From Roseicella sp. DB1501 (GTDB lineage Bacteria > Pseudomonadota > Alphaproteobacteria > Acetobacterales > Acetobacteraceae): 64,000 nt of DNA. A model generated the notes under the pieces. The model was not told where the DNA came from, ran no database searches, and saw nothing but the letters and a program-made list of their open reading frames with translations. How positions within the stretch are numbered: the stretch's first letter is position 1; every line of letters starts with the position of its first letter. Position numbers and translations under genes: made by a program. This document shows positions 17,484 to 25,763 of this stretch, in pieces. The DNA lies in NCBI RefSeq assembly GCF_013112485.1, contig NZ_JABFHG010000008.1, positions 221,986 through 285,985 on the forward strand. Direction: 5' to 3'.

Positions 17484-18527
17484 ATGGCAGGACGGCCCGA
17501 CAGGCCGCAGGGCTGGCGACTGACCTGGTCGCGCTTCGGCTGGGCCGCCGTCGCCTCGCTCGCCCTGCATGCCGCGGCCGGGGCCGGCATCGCCCTTGGC
17601 CTCGCCTGGCGCGCAGCCCCGCCGGCGGCGCTGCCGGAAGCCGCCGTCTCGCTCGTCTGGCAGGATGCACCGGAGGCCAGCCAGCCCGCGCCGGCCAGTC
17701 CCACGCTGCTCCCGGCCTCTCCCGCCCCGGCGGAGCCGACGCCGCTCGCGCCGCAGCCAGCCGAGGGGCTGGAACCGGAGGATGCGCTGGCCACCATGGC
17801 CGATGCGATGATGCCCCCGCCTCCCCTGTCCTTGGGCCCCCTGTCCTCGGCCTCCCCGGCCTCGGCCTCCCTGGCCTCGGCCCCCATGCCCTCGCCCAGC
17901 CTTGTGCCGCCCGCAGAATCGCCGCCGGCCGAGGCGCCGAGCCAGGTCGCCGCCCTGCCGATCCCGCCGCTGCCGGCACCGCCGCCCATGGCGGCCGAGG
18001 CCGGGCCGGAGACGGAGGAGATGCTGCCCCTGCCGCCGCCCGAACCGCCCGCGGCGCCGCAGCGCAGCCCGCCGGCCCGCAGCACCGAGCCCCGCCGCAG
18101 CGAGCCCCACCGCAGCGAGCCCCACCGCAGCGAGCCACGTCCCGCCGAGCCACGTCCCACCGAGGCGCGCCCGCCTCGCCAGCCGCAGCCGGCGGCCCTT
18201 GCCACCCCGGCGCCGGCCGCGCCGGCCTCGCCCGCCGCCATCCCGGTGCTGACCGGCGCGCCGCGCTTCCGGCGCCCGCCGGCCCCGCCGCGTTATCCCG
18301 AACAGGCGCGCGATGCCGGGATCGAGGGCACCGCCCTGCTCCGCCTGCGCGTCGCAGCGGACGGCACGACACGGGACATCCGGCTGCTGCGCAGCACCGG
18401 CAACCGCGAGCTCGACGCCGCCGCCGAAGCCGCGGCGCGCCGCTGGGAGATCGCCCCGGCGCTGGAGAATGGCCGGCCGATCGAGGCCTGGGTGGATATC
18501 CCGGTCCGCTTCCGGATCGACGATTGA
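17484..18527 (+). CDS. Energy transducer TonB, long proline-rich form
   Basis: 347 residues starting at the ATG at 17484 behind GGGAGGATGGAG. An N-terminal membrane anchor (around residues 18-42, FGWAAVASLALHAAAGAG, with the His typical of TonB) is followed by a long Pro/Ala spacer. The spacer contains a short-period array (RSEPH, RSEPH, RSEPR, PAEPR, PTEAR; 15-bp DNA repeats near 18094-18165). The C-terminal TonB domain has PPRYPEQARDAGIEGTALLRLRV and STGNRELDAAAEAAARRW. It links the inner membrane motor to outer-membrane receptors. No exbB/exbD adjoins this copy, so it may share the ExbBD at 25329-26468 or an unlinked pair. Confidence 0.9.
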   Translation: MAGRPDRPQGWRLTWSRFGWAAVASLALHAAAGAGIALGLAWRAAPPAALPEAAVSLVWQDAPEASQPAPASPTLLPASPAPAEPTPLAPQPAEGLEPEDALATMADAMMPPPPLSLGPLSSASPASASLASAPMPSPSLVPPAESPPAEAPSQVAALPIPPLPAPPPMAAEAGPETEEMLPLPPPEPPAAPQRSPPARSTEPRRSEPHRSEPHRSEPRPAEPRPTEARPPRQPQPAALATPAPAAPASPAAIPVLTGAPRFRRPPAPPRYPEQARDAGIEGTALLRLRVAADGTTRDIRLLRSTGNRELDAAAEAAARRWEIAPALENGRPIEAWVDIPVRFRIDD

Positions 18528-18529
18528 AG

Positions 18530-18555
18530 CCGGCATGGCGGCCGGTTCATGCCGG
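18530..18555 (+). terminator. Hairpin after tonB
   Basis: CCGGCATG and CATGCCGG pair across a 10-nt loop a few bases after the tonB stop. There is no T run, so it is a possible terminator or a structured junction before the ATPase gene. Confidence 0.35.
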
Positions 18556-18645
18556 GCACTGCCGCCGCGCGGTGGGCTTGCCGCAACAGGGGTGCCGCGG
18601 GATGGTGCGGCAACGGGAAGCGGCCAGGGAGGACGCGCCAGACCG

Positions 18646-19431
18646 ATGCAGCCGAACCGACAGAGCGCCGCCGCGCCCGCCGCCCACCCTGCCGCGCCGG
18701 CCCTCGAGGTCGCGCGCCTGTCCTTCGCCTATGGCGCGCGCGAGGTGCTGCACGACGTGAGCTTCCGGGTCATGCCGGGCGAGTTCGCCGTGCTGCTCGG
18801 CCCGAACGGCGCCGGCAAGAGCACCCTCTTCGCCCTGATCACCCGCCTGTTCGACGCGCGGAAGCCGGGCAGCGTGCGCATCTTCGGCGCCGAGATGCGG
18901 GAGGCGCCGGGCGCCGCCCTGGCCCGGCTCGGCGTGGTGTTCCAGCAGCCGACCCTCGATCCCGACATCTCGGTGATCGAGAACCTGCTCTATCACGGCG
19001 CGCTGCATGGCCTGCCGCGCGGCGAATCGCGGCAGCGGGCGATGCATGAGCTGACCCGGGTCGAACTCGCCGACCGCGCCGGCAGCACGGTGCGGGCGCT
19101 CTCCGGCGGCCAGCGCCGCCGCGCCGAGGTGGCCCGCGCCCTGCTGACCCGCCCCTCGCTGCTGCTGCTCGACGAGGCGACAACCGGACTCGACCTGCCG
19201 AGCCGCATGGCGGTGCGCCGGCATGTGCGCGGCCTCTGCGCGAAGGAGGGCCTCGCCGTGCTCTGGGCGACGCATCTGATCGAGGAGGTGCCGGAGGAGG
19301 CGCGGGTGATCATGCTCGCCGCCGGGCGCGTGCAGGCGGAGGGCGGCGTGGCCGAGGTGCTGGCGCAGGCGGGCGCGCCGGACCTGCCGGCGGCCTTCGC
19401 CCGGCTCACCGCCGCGCCCGCTCCCGGCTGA
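18646..19431 (+). CDS. ABC transporter ATP-binding protein, PQQ-alcohol-dehydrogenase-associated type
   Basis: A 261-residue ATPase: Walker A GPNGAGKST, Q loop LGVVFQQPTLDPDISV, signature LSGGQRRR, Walker B LLLLDEATTGLD and H loop WATHLIEE. The wording ALEVARLSFAYGAREVLHDVSF and LARLGVVFQQPTLD is typical of the family annotated as the ATP-binding subunit of the PQQ-dependent alcohol dehydrogenase transport system. It has no adjacent permease. The cognate PedC-like permease is probably the gene at 10160. It starts 119 bp after the tonB stop on the same strand. What the transporter moves is unknown. Confidence 0.87.
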   Translation: MQPNRQSAAAPAAHPAAPALEVARLSFAYGAREVLHDVSFRVMPGEFAVLLGPNGAGKSTLFALITRLFDARKPGSVRIFGAEMREAPGAALARLGVVFQQPTLDPDISVIENLLYHGALHGLPRGESRQRAMHELTRVELADRAGSTVRALSGGQRRRAEVARALLTRPSLLLLDEATTGLDLPSRMAVRRHVRGLCAKEGLAVLWATHLIEEVPEEARVIMLAAGRVQAEGGVAEVLAQAGAPDLPAAFARLTAAPAPG

Positions 19432-19458
19432 ACGACGTCCCCGGAACCGCCAAGCGAC

Positions 19459-20619
19459 TCAGATGCTCAGGTCGAGCAGGTTGTAATCCTTCATCCCGAC
19501 CTTCGCCGCCGCGTCCCAGCGCCAGGTCTCGCCGGCCTCGGCATGCGGCCGGTAGACATAGGGCGTCTCGCCGGGGAAGCGCTGGCGGCGAGCATCGATG
19601 GCATAGCCGATCACCCGCGCCCTCTCCCGGATCCGCGCCGCGTCATAGACCGCGCGCGCATTGTGCACGCCGCCGGCCTCGACGCCGAGGACGGAGCGGC
19701 GGCGGTGGAAGCCGAAGTTCAGCGTCACCCGCCAGTCCGGGCTGGTATTGGCGAAGGAGCCGTGCACGGTCTGGCGGTTGGTGATGGCGACGTCGCCCGG
19801 CTTGCAGACGATCGGCACCGCATCCGGCAGCCGCTCCGTCCCCACCGCGGCGATCCGCGCCTTGATGTCGATCTTGCCGAGCTTGTGCGAGCCGGGCACC
19901 ACCCAGACGCCATTGGCCGGGGTGCAGCCATAGAGCTGCGCCATGAAATTGAAGCCGTGCGTGCCCTCATCCCAGTCCGGGCTGCCCCAATGGGTGACGC
20001 CGTCCTGGTGCCAGGCGACCGAGGCGCCGCGGCCCGGCTCCTTGATGAAGAGCGCCTCGTTGAAGGGCACGAAGTCGTCGCCGTTCACCGCCGCCGCCAT
20101 GGCGAGCAGGCCGGGATGGCCATAGACGCGCAGATGCGCCTCGGAGAATTGCAGCGAGCCGAGGATGAGATAGACGATCTCGCGCGGCGCGTCGGAGGAG
20201 GCCTTGGGCTCGAACATCTTCACCGGGTGGCGGCCGTTCGCCGCCGCCGTGCCGCCCATCGGGTCGCCGAGCGGCTTGGCCCAGAACAGCGTCGGCGCCT
20301 CGCAGTCGGCGGCGAGCGCCGGGCGGCCCTGCGCGTCCAGCGGCGCGCCGCGCTCCACCGGCAGGCGGTCGAGGATGGCGTGGATGTCGGCCTCGATATC
20401 GGCCAGTTCCTCGGCTGGCAGCACGCCCTCGAAGACGTAGAAGCCGCAGCGCCAATAGGCTTCGAGGATCTCGGGATGGATGCGGCCATCGGGGCCGAGG
20501 CGCAGCGGCCCCCGATTGCCGAGGGCGAAGGCGCGCGCCTCGCCTTGCCGCAGATAGGCCTGCATCGCCGCCTCTTCCGGGCCGTAATCGACGCCGAGCT
20601 TCGTCACCGGCTTGTTCAT
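19459..20619 (-). CDS. Phytanoyl-CoA dioxygenase (PhyH)-family oxygenase
   Basis: A 386-residue Fe(II)/2-oxoglutarate oxygenase. The iron triad is His204 and Asp206 (VAWHQDGVTHWG) plus His286 (QTVHGSFANTS), and Arg297 (RVTLNF) should bind 2-oxoglutarate. It lacks a signal peptide. The protein is larger than minimal PhyH domains and resembles bacterial members with unknown substrates. The ATG at 20619 is preceded by GGAAGGAAA. It stands alone, convergent with the ABC ATPase gene and divergent from a binding-protein gene. Confidence 0.85.
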   Translation of the reverse strand: MNKPVTKLGVDYGPEEAAMQAYLRQGEARAFALGNRGPLRLGPDGRIHPEILEAYWRCGFYVFEGVLPAEELADIEADIHAILDRLPVERGAPLDAQGRPALAADCEAPTLFWAKPLGDPMGGTAAANGRHPVKMFEPKASSDAPREIVYLILGSLQFSEAHLRVYGHPGLLAMAAAVNGDDFVPFNEALFIKEPGRGASVAWHQDGVTHWGSPDWDEGTHGFNFMAQLYGCTPANGVWVVPGSHKLGKIDIKARIAAVGTERLPDAVPIVCKPGDVAITNRQTVHGSFANTSPDWRVTLNFGFHRRRSVLGVEAGGVHNARAVYDAARIRERARVIGYAIDARRQRFPGETPYVYRPHAEAGETWRWDAAAKVGMKDYNLLDLSI

Positions 20620-20768
20620 GGCGTTTCCTTCCTGCCGCCGCGCGGGTCGGTCGGGGAGCATAGGGCGCCGCGGGCGCGGATGACAATCGACCGACCAAGC
20701 CAGGCGGGGCGCCTTGCCGGAACGGAGGCGGGGCGGTCTAATCGCCGCCTCGACGGGGAGGAACAGCC

Positions 20769-21608
20769 ATGATGCGGCGCCGCATCCTGCCGGCCATGCT
20801 CGCCTCCGGCCTGCTCCCCGCCCCGCCCGCCCGGGCCCAACCGTCGCGGGCGCCATCCCCAGGCAACGGAACGCCGCGCATGTCCCCCGAGATCACCTCC
20901 CAACTCGCCCCGACCGGCGTGCTGCGCGCCGGCATCAATCTCGGCAATTTCCTGCTCGTCACCGGCCGCACGCCGGAGGGCGACCCCGACGGCGTCTCGC
21001 CCGACATGGCGCGCACCATCGCCGGGCGGCTCGGCGTGCCGGTGAAGCTCGTGCCCTTCGCACGGCCGAGCGAGATCGCCGATGCCGCCGGCACCGGCGC
21101 CTGGGACATCGCGCTCATCGGCGCCGAGCCGCAGCGCGCGGCGAAGATCGCCTTCACCGCCGCCTATTGCGAGATCGAGGCGACCTATCTGGTGCCGCCC
21201 GGCTCGTCGATCACCGCCATGGAGCAGGTGGATCGCAAGGGCCTGCGCATCTGCAGCAGCGCCGGCGCCGCCTACACGCTCTGGCTCGAGCGCAACATCA
21301 AGCAGGCCGAGCTGGTGCTGGTGCCGGGCGGCGGCGCCGCCGCCTTCCAGAAATTCCGCGACGACAAGATGGAGGTCTATGCCGGGCTGCGGCCGGGCCT
21401 CATCTCCGATGTCGAGGCGCTGCCCGGCGCGCGCATCCTGGACGGCCAGTTCATGGCGGTGCAGCAGGCGATCGGCACAGCGCGGGAGAATGCGGCCGGC
21501 GCCGCCTTCCTGCGCGACTTCGTCGAGGAGGCGAAATCCTCCGGCCTGGTCGCGCGGCTGATCGAGATGCACAAGGTGCGCGGCCTCTCGGTGGCGCCGG
21601 CGGCCTGA
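20769..21608 (+). CDS. Family-3 (amino-acid type) ABC substrate-binding protein, orphan
   Basis: A 279-residue periplasmic protein with a signal peptide (MMRRRILPAMLASGLLPAPPARA). The SBP_bac_3 fold is visible as TGVLRAGINLGNFLLV, PDGVSPDMARTIAGRLGVPVKLVPF, GAWDIALIGAEPQRA and ITAMEQVDRKGLRICSSAGAAYTLWL. It follows GGGGAGGAACAGCC. No permease or ATPase is adjacent, so it is either an orphan receptor or works with an unlinked transporter. It is convergent with the amidohydrolase gene that ends 13 bp away. Confidence 0.85.
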   Translation: MMRRRILPAMLASGLLPAPPARAQPSRAPSPGNGTPRMSPEITSQLAPTGVLRAGINLGNFLLVTGRTPEGDPDGVSPDMARTIAGRLGVPVKLVPFARPSEIADAAGTGAWDIALIGAEPQRAAKIAFTAAYCEIEATYLVPPGSSITAMEQVDRKGLRICSSAGAAYTLWLERNIKQAELVLVPGGGAAAFQKFRDDKMEVYAGLRPGLISDVEALPGARILDGQFMAVQQAIGTARENAAGAAFLRDFVEEAKSSGLVARLIEMHKVRGLSVAPAA

Positions 21609-21620
21609 ACCCAGACTGGC

Positions 21621-22367
21621 TTATCGTGGCGACACGGCCTCGCGCAGCACGCGCGCGAGGCGGTCGGCCCAGTCCTCCCAGCCCGCCGCATCGGCCAGCA
21701 GGTCCTGCCGCACCTCCAGCAGCACCGCATCCAGGCCGCGCGCATCGCCATGCACCGGCACCGTGTAGTCCATCGCCGCCTCGATGCGGTAAGGCTCGTT
21801 GTCGCCGATGACGAGGCCGGGCTCGGCGGCGAGGCCGCGCACCAGCGCGGCGCCGAAATCCCGCGCCGTGCCGTAGAGGATGCCGGCATGCCAGGGCCGG
21901 CGCAGCCCGAGATAGACCGGCGTGAAGCTGTGCACGCCGATGACCTTGGCGGGCCGCCCGGCGGCGGCGCGGGCATCGAGGAAGCCGGCGACGCGGTCGT
22001 GGAAGGGCGTGAACCAGGCCTCCTGGCGGCACGCCCGCTCGGCGGCGTCGATCCCCCGGTTGCCTGGGATCACCGTCGCCTCGCTGATCTCCGGGATGCT
22101 GGAGGGCGCCTGCAAGGGGCGGTTCAGGTCGATTAGCAGGCGCGAATAGCCGGCGAGGAAGAGCGGCGCGTCCAGCCGCGCGGCCAGCCGTCGCGCCAGC
22201 TCCGCCGCGCCGATGTCATAGGCGATGTGGCGCTGCAGCTCCGCCTCGGCGAGGCCGAGCCGGGCATAGCCGGGCGGGATGTGGTTCGAGGCATGCTCGC
22301 AGAGCAGCAGGATGGGCGAGCGCCCCTCGCCATTGACCAGGGTTACGGGCGCCGGCGCGTCGCTCAT
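21621..22367 (-). CDS. N-formylglutamate amidohydrolase-family protein
   Basis: A 248-residue FGase-type hydrolase (relative of HutG). Characteristic blocks are ILLLCEHASNHIPPGYARLGL, HIAYDIGAAELARRLA, LIDLNRP, VIGVHSFTPVYLG and NEPYRI. Zn ligands would be the His and Glu of the CEHA motif and the His of VHSF. It starts inside the preceding transglutaminase gene with a 4-bp ATGA overlap, so the two are co-translated. This pairing recurs in alphaproteobacteria outside histidine-degradation operons. The true substrate may be a formylated or amide-linked metabolite rather than formylglutamate. Confidence 0.87.
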   Translation of the reverse strand: MSDAPAPVTLVNGEGRSPILLLCEHASNHIPPGYARLGLAEAELQRHIAYDIGAAELARRLAARLDAPLFLAGYSRLLIDLNRPLQAPSSIPEISEATVIPGNRGIDAAERACRQEAWFTPFHDRVAGFLDARAAAGRPAKVIGVHSFTPVYLGLRRPWHAGILYGTARDFGAALVRGLAAEPGLVIGDNEPYRIEAAMDYTVPVHGDARGLDAVLLEVRQDLLADAAGWEDWADRLARVLREAVSPR

Positions 22368-23209
22368 CCGAGCGTCTGCTTCATGGAGGCCGCGTCGTCG
22401 GGCGGCGGAACCTCGTCGGTGATCACCCGGAACCCGGCCAGGATGCAAGGGCCGAAGGTGGTGGCAATGGCGACATCGGTCGCGTCGCGGCCACGCGCCA
22501 TCAGGATGCGGCCGATCCGCGGCGTGTTGTGACGCGCGTCGAAGGTGTGCCAGTGGCCGCCGAGATAGGCCTCGAACCAGGCGCTGAAATCCATCGGGTA
22601 GTCGACCGGCGGCACGCCGATATCGCCGAGATAGCCGGTGCAGTAGCGCGCCGGGATGTTCATGCAGCGGCACAGGGTGACGGCCAGATGCGCGAAATCG
22701 CGGCAGACGCCGTGCCGCTCGGCATGAGCGCCGGAGGCGGTGCGCCGCGGATCGGCGAATTCATAGCCGAAGGTGATGTGGTTGTGCACGTAGTCGCAGA
22801 TGGCCTGCACCCGCGCCCAGCCCGGCGGCGTGCCGCCGAAGAGTGACCAGGCGGTGTCGGAGAGCCGGTCGGTGTCGCAGTAGCGGCTGCCGAGCAGGAA
22901 GACGAGCGCCTCGTCCGGCAGGTCCTGCACCGCATGCTGCGCCGCCTCCGGCACCACCGCGTCCGGCGTGCCCGGATCCTGCACCAGGAACTCCGCCGCC
23001 ATGGTCAGCCGTCCCGGCGGCGCCAGGATGCGGGTGACGATGTTGCCGAAGGAATCGCGGTAATCCGTCGCGCCGATCGGCCTGTCGAAGGCGATGCGGT
23101 GCGGGCCGATCACGTCCGGCATGCGCGAGGGATGCACGCTGAGCGCGAGGAGCATCGGCGTCGGCTGCGGGCAGTCATAGGTGATCTCGAAGCCGGCGCG
23201 GATCTGCAC
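22364..23209 (-). CDS. Transglutaminase-like family protein (short form)
   Basis: A 281-residue protein with an N-terminal beta domain (MQIRAGFEITYDCPQPTPMLLAL) and a papain-like transglutaminase core. Catalytic residues are Cys in GVCRDFAHLAVTLC, His in HWHTFDARHN and the following Asp. Such cysteine-protease-like domains in bacteria are usually proteases or amidases rather than crosslinkers. It lies between a second transglutaminase-like gene (25 bp upstream) and the amidohydrolase, all on one strand. Confidence 0.87.
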   Translation of the reverse strand: MQIRAGFEITYDCPQPTPMLLALSVHPSRMPDVIGPHRIAFDRPIGATDYRDSFGNIVTRILAPPGRLTMAAEFLVQDPGTPDAVVPEAAQHAVQDLPDEALVFLLGSRYCDTDRLSDTAWSLFGGTPPGWARVQAICDYVHNHITFGYEFADPRRTASGAHAERHGVCRDFAHLAVTLCRCMNIPARYCTGYLGDIGVPPVDYPMDFSAWFEAYLGGHWHTFDARHNTPRIGRILMARGRDATDVAIATTFGPCILAGFRVITDEVPPPDDAASMKQTLG

Positions 23210-23234
23210 GGCGCTGTCTCCTTCTCAGGGCGCC

Positions 23235-24215
23235 TCAGGGCGTGAGGACATGGGGGCGCGCCGGCGGCTCCGACGCCGCCTCGCTCGCGGATGGGGCAGG
23301 TGGGTCAGCGGGGGGAACAGCGGGGGAGATTGCCGTCGCCGGGGTCTCGCTGGTGACGGAGACCTCGACCGTCATGCCGAGGCTGTCCGCCGGGAAGCCG
23401 AACCAGGTGCCGTGCAGCGGCAGCGCCTGCGACGGGTCGCGGGCGATGGCGACGCGGATGAGGTCGCGGTTGCCGACGATGCCATTGGTCGGGTCGAACT
23501 CCACCCAACCCGCGCCCGGCAGGTAGACCCGCACCCAGGCATGGGTGTTGCCGCCCCCGACATGGCCCTCGCCGTCGCGGCCGGGGCTGTAGAGGTAGCC
23601 CGAGACGAAGCGCGCCGCGAGGCCGAGGGAGCGCGCCGCCTCCATCATCAGCACGGCGAAGTCGCGGCAGGTGCCGCTGCCGAGCTTCAGGGTCTTGACC
23701 GGGTCCTGGATGCCGCGTTCGTGTCGCGGGATGTAAGTGAGCTCTCGCCGGATGGCATGCGTCATCGCCTCGAGCAGCGGCAGGGTGGCGGCCGGCCCGT
23801 CCCGGCCCAGGAAGCGCCGCGCCCAGCGATCCACCACGCGCTCGGGATCCGGGTAGTGCCGCTCGATGGAGCGGGCGAGGTCCGGCATTTCCTCCATGCC
23901 ATAGGCGAAGGGATAGGTCCGGGCATAGTCCTCGATCTGGAAGTCGAGGGCGTTCAGCGGGTGGTGGTCGAGGCGCACGACGCTCTCGAAGCACAATTCG
24001 CGCCACCGGCCGGAGAAGCGTGCGATGGCGACACTGTTGCCGAAGACATCGTGCAGCCAGCGCAATTCGGCGGGGGCTGGCGTGATGTTGAGCTGGGTCT
24101 CGAACAACCGCTGGTCGTGGCCCTCCCGCGGTCGCAGCATCATCCGATGCTCGCCGAAGGCAACCGGCTGCCGGTAGCGGTAGGTGGTGAGGTGGCGGAC
24201 CTTGAGGATGGGCAT
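23235..24215 (-). CDS. Transglutaminase-like family protein (long form)
   Basis: 326 residues from the ATG at 24215. An N-terminal Bact_transglu_N domain (LKVRHLTTYRYRQPVAFGEHRMMLRPRE) precedes the transglutaminase core. Catalytic Cys lies in GSGTCRDFAVLMM, His in GGNTHAWVRVYLPG and Asp in WVEFDPTNG. The last 40 residues are a Pro/Ala/Ser tail. It heads the three-gene unit 21621-24215. The ATP-grasp and alpha-E (DUF403) genes that usually accompany this family are not in the window. Confidence 0.9.
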   Translation of the reverse strand: MPILKVRHLTTYRYRQPVAFGEHRMMLRPREGHDQRLFETQLNITPAPAELRWLHDVFGNSVAIARFSGRWRELCFESVVRLDHHPLNALDFQIEDYARTYPFAYGMEEMPDLARSIERHYPDPERVVDRWARRFLGRDGPAATLPLLEAMTHAIRRELTYIPRHERGIQDPVKTLKLGSGTCRDFAVLMMEAARSLGLAARFVSGYLYSPGRDGEGHVGGGNTHAWVRVYLPGAGWVEFDPTNGIVGNRDLIRVAIARDPSQALPLHGTWFGFPADSLGMTVEVSVTSETPATAISPAVPPADPPAPSASEAASEPPARPHVLTP

Positions 24216-24515
24216 GACGGGCAGACCTAACAGCCCGGAAACTTCCATGACGAGAGGAAACCGCAGCGGCGCAGGACACTCCCTCCTCGACCAGAGCCGT
24301 GACGCAGGGAGAACCGACAGGCAGGCGGAAAGTTCGCGGGCGCTGCAGCAAAGTCTGCCGCTGCCCCGACAGCGGTCTTGTGCGCAGCGGCACAGCAACC
24401 GGCGGGCCTGGGGCCTAGAAGGGTTATCGGGCGATATGCCCTTCCTCCCGTTCCCTCAAGTCAACTGCCCACCGGACCTTGTCCGGTGGGCCTTCTTGAG
24501 TCGCCGTGCCGCGGC
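24216..24515. other. Intergenic region between tonB and transglutaminase genes
   Basis: The 300-bp region holds the probable promoter of the transglutaminase operon on the minus strand, although no clear -35/-10 pair is visible. The strong tonB-operon hairpin lies at its right end. No gene or conserved RNA was recognised. Confidence 0.4.
24468..24490 (-). terminator. Strong hairpin downstream of the tonB-exb operon
   Basis: CCCACCGGAC and GTCCGGTGGG form a perfect 10-bp stem with a 3-nt loop, 26 bp after the tonB stop. It is framed by outer CTCAAG/CTTGAG arms that extend the symmetry. It is the best terminator candidate in the window, although it lacks a long U tract. Confidence 0.65.
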
Positions 24516-25325
24516 TCAGCGCAGGCTGAAGCGGATCGGCACGCTGAGCTCGACCGGGTCGCCCGGCAGGTCGTCGGGCGGCGCGGGCAGCGGCGAGGCG
24601 CGCTGGATCATGGTGAGCACCGCCTCGTCGAGCGAGGAATCGCCGGTGCCGCGCACCAGCCGGTAGCTCACCACGCTGCCGTCGCGGCGCATGCCGAAGC
24701 GCAGCAGCGCGACGCCCTGGATCCGGCGCAGCCGCGCCTCCTGCGGGTAGTTCTTGTGTCGCTCCAGCGCCGCGAAGAGCCGCGAGATGTAGCTCGCCGA
24801 GGGTGCCGCGGCGGTGGCCCGCGCCGCCGGGGCGGGGGCCGGGGCGGCAACCGGCGGCGCCGAGGGCACGGCCGGGGCGGGCGGCGTCGGCGCCTGCGCC
24901 ACCGGGCGCTGGGGCGGCGGGCGGCGCGGCGGAACGGGCGGCGGCGGCATCGGCGGCGGCGCCGGCAGGTCGGCGACCACCTGCTCGGGCGGCGGCTCGG
25001 GCGGTGGCTCCGGCGGCGGCTCGGCGACCGGCTCGGGCGGCGTCACCTCCTGCGGCGGCTCGGCCGGCGGCGGCTCGAGCGGCGCAGCGACGGGCTCCGG
25101 CGGCGCCTCCGCCTCCGGGCTGGCATCCTCGGCCAGCGGCACCTCCAGCGAGATGACGGTCTCCGGCGGCGGCGGCTCGGCGGGCCGGACGAAGAACAAC
25201 GCCGCCCCGGCCGCGAGGTGCAGGGCGATCGATCCCATCCAGGCCAGGCTGCGGCCGGAGGGGCGCGAGCGCCGCTGCACCTCCCCCTGCCTGGCCGCCT
25301 CCAGGGCCATTCCGATCGCATTCAT
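24516..25325 (-). CDS. tonB: TonB-family energy transducer
   Basis: 269 residues: cytoplasmic basic start, one membrane anchor (about 28-46, LAWMGSIALHLAAGAALFFV with the family His), a long Pro/Glu spacer (PPPEPPPEPPPEQ-type repeats) and a C-terminal TonB domain (RLFAALERHKNYPQEAR, RRIQGVALLRFGM, VRGTGDSSLDEAVL). It couples the proton motive force through ExbBD to outer-membrane receptors. It is the last gene of the PepSY-ExbB-ExbD-TonB operon, with ExbD ending 3 bp upstream. Confidence 0.93.
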   Translation of the reverse strand: MNAIGMALEAARQGEVQRRSRPSGRSLAWMGSIALHLAAGAALFFVRPAEPPPPETVISLEVPLAEDASPEAEAPPEPVAAPLEPPPAEPPQEVTPPEPVAEPPPEPPPEPPPEQVVADLPAPPPMPPPPVPPRRPPPQRPVAQAPTPPAPAVPSAPPVAAPAPAPAARATAAAPSASYISRLFAALERHKNYPQEARLRRIQGVALLRFGMRRDGSVVSYRLVRGTGDSSLDEAVLTMIQRASPLPAPPDDLPGDPVELSVPIRFSLR

Positions 25326-25328
25326 GGC

Positions 25329-25757
25329 CTAGCGCGCCGTCTCGGGCCGCGAGATCAGCGCGACGCGCTGGATGCCGGCCTTCTGCACCAGCCCCATGAT
25401 GCGCAGCACCTCGCCATATTCGATCCCGCGATCGGCGCGCAGATGCACCGCGCGGTCCGGCGTCTCGGCATGCATCGCGGCGAGCCGCGGCTCGAGCGCG
25501 GCCTCCTCGACTTCCTCCTTGCCGAGGAAGATCTGCCCCTCGCGCGTCATGCCGAGCTCGAGCGGCGGCTCGGGCGGCGTGATGCGGGTGGCGGCGGCGC
25601 GCGGCACGTCCACCTGGATGCCGGCGGTCAGCATTGGCGCCGTCACCATGAAGATCACCAGCAGCACCAGCATCACGTCGACCAGCGGCGTGACGTTGAT
25701 GTCGGCGACGGGGCGCGCGTCGTCCTCCTCGCCCCCGCCCGGCAGCAGCATCGCCAT
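25329..25757 (-). CDS. exbD: ExbD/TolR-family biopolymer transport protein
   Basis: 142 residues with a single N-terminal transmembrane helix. The conserved motor motif ADINVTPLVDVMLVLLVIFMV contains the essential membrane Asp (VDVML). A periplasmic domain follows (RAVHLRADRGIEYGEVLRIMGLVQKAGI). It forms the proton channel with ExbB. It lies 6 bp after exbB and 3 bp before tonB. Confidence 0.94.
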   Translation of the reverse strand: MAMLLPGGGEEDDARPVADINVTPLVDVMLVLLVIFMVTAPMLTAGIQVDVPRAAATRITPPEPPLELGMTREGQIFLGKEEVEEAALEPRLAAMHAETPDRAVHLRADRGIEYGEVLRIMGLVQKAGIQRVALISRPETAR

Positions 25758-25763
25758 GGCGGC

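Noticed and set aside
17175..18536. Long N-terminal extension of the binding-protein frame
   Set aside because: It is antisense to tonB; the start at 17174 has a good ribosome site and a signal peptide.
24216..24467. Possible cobalamin-type riboswitch near the TonB genes
   Set aside because: I looked for the conserved core boxes and did not find them; local GC-rich hairpins alone are not enough.
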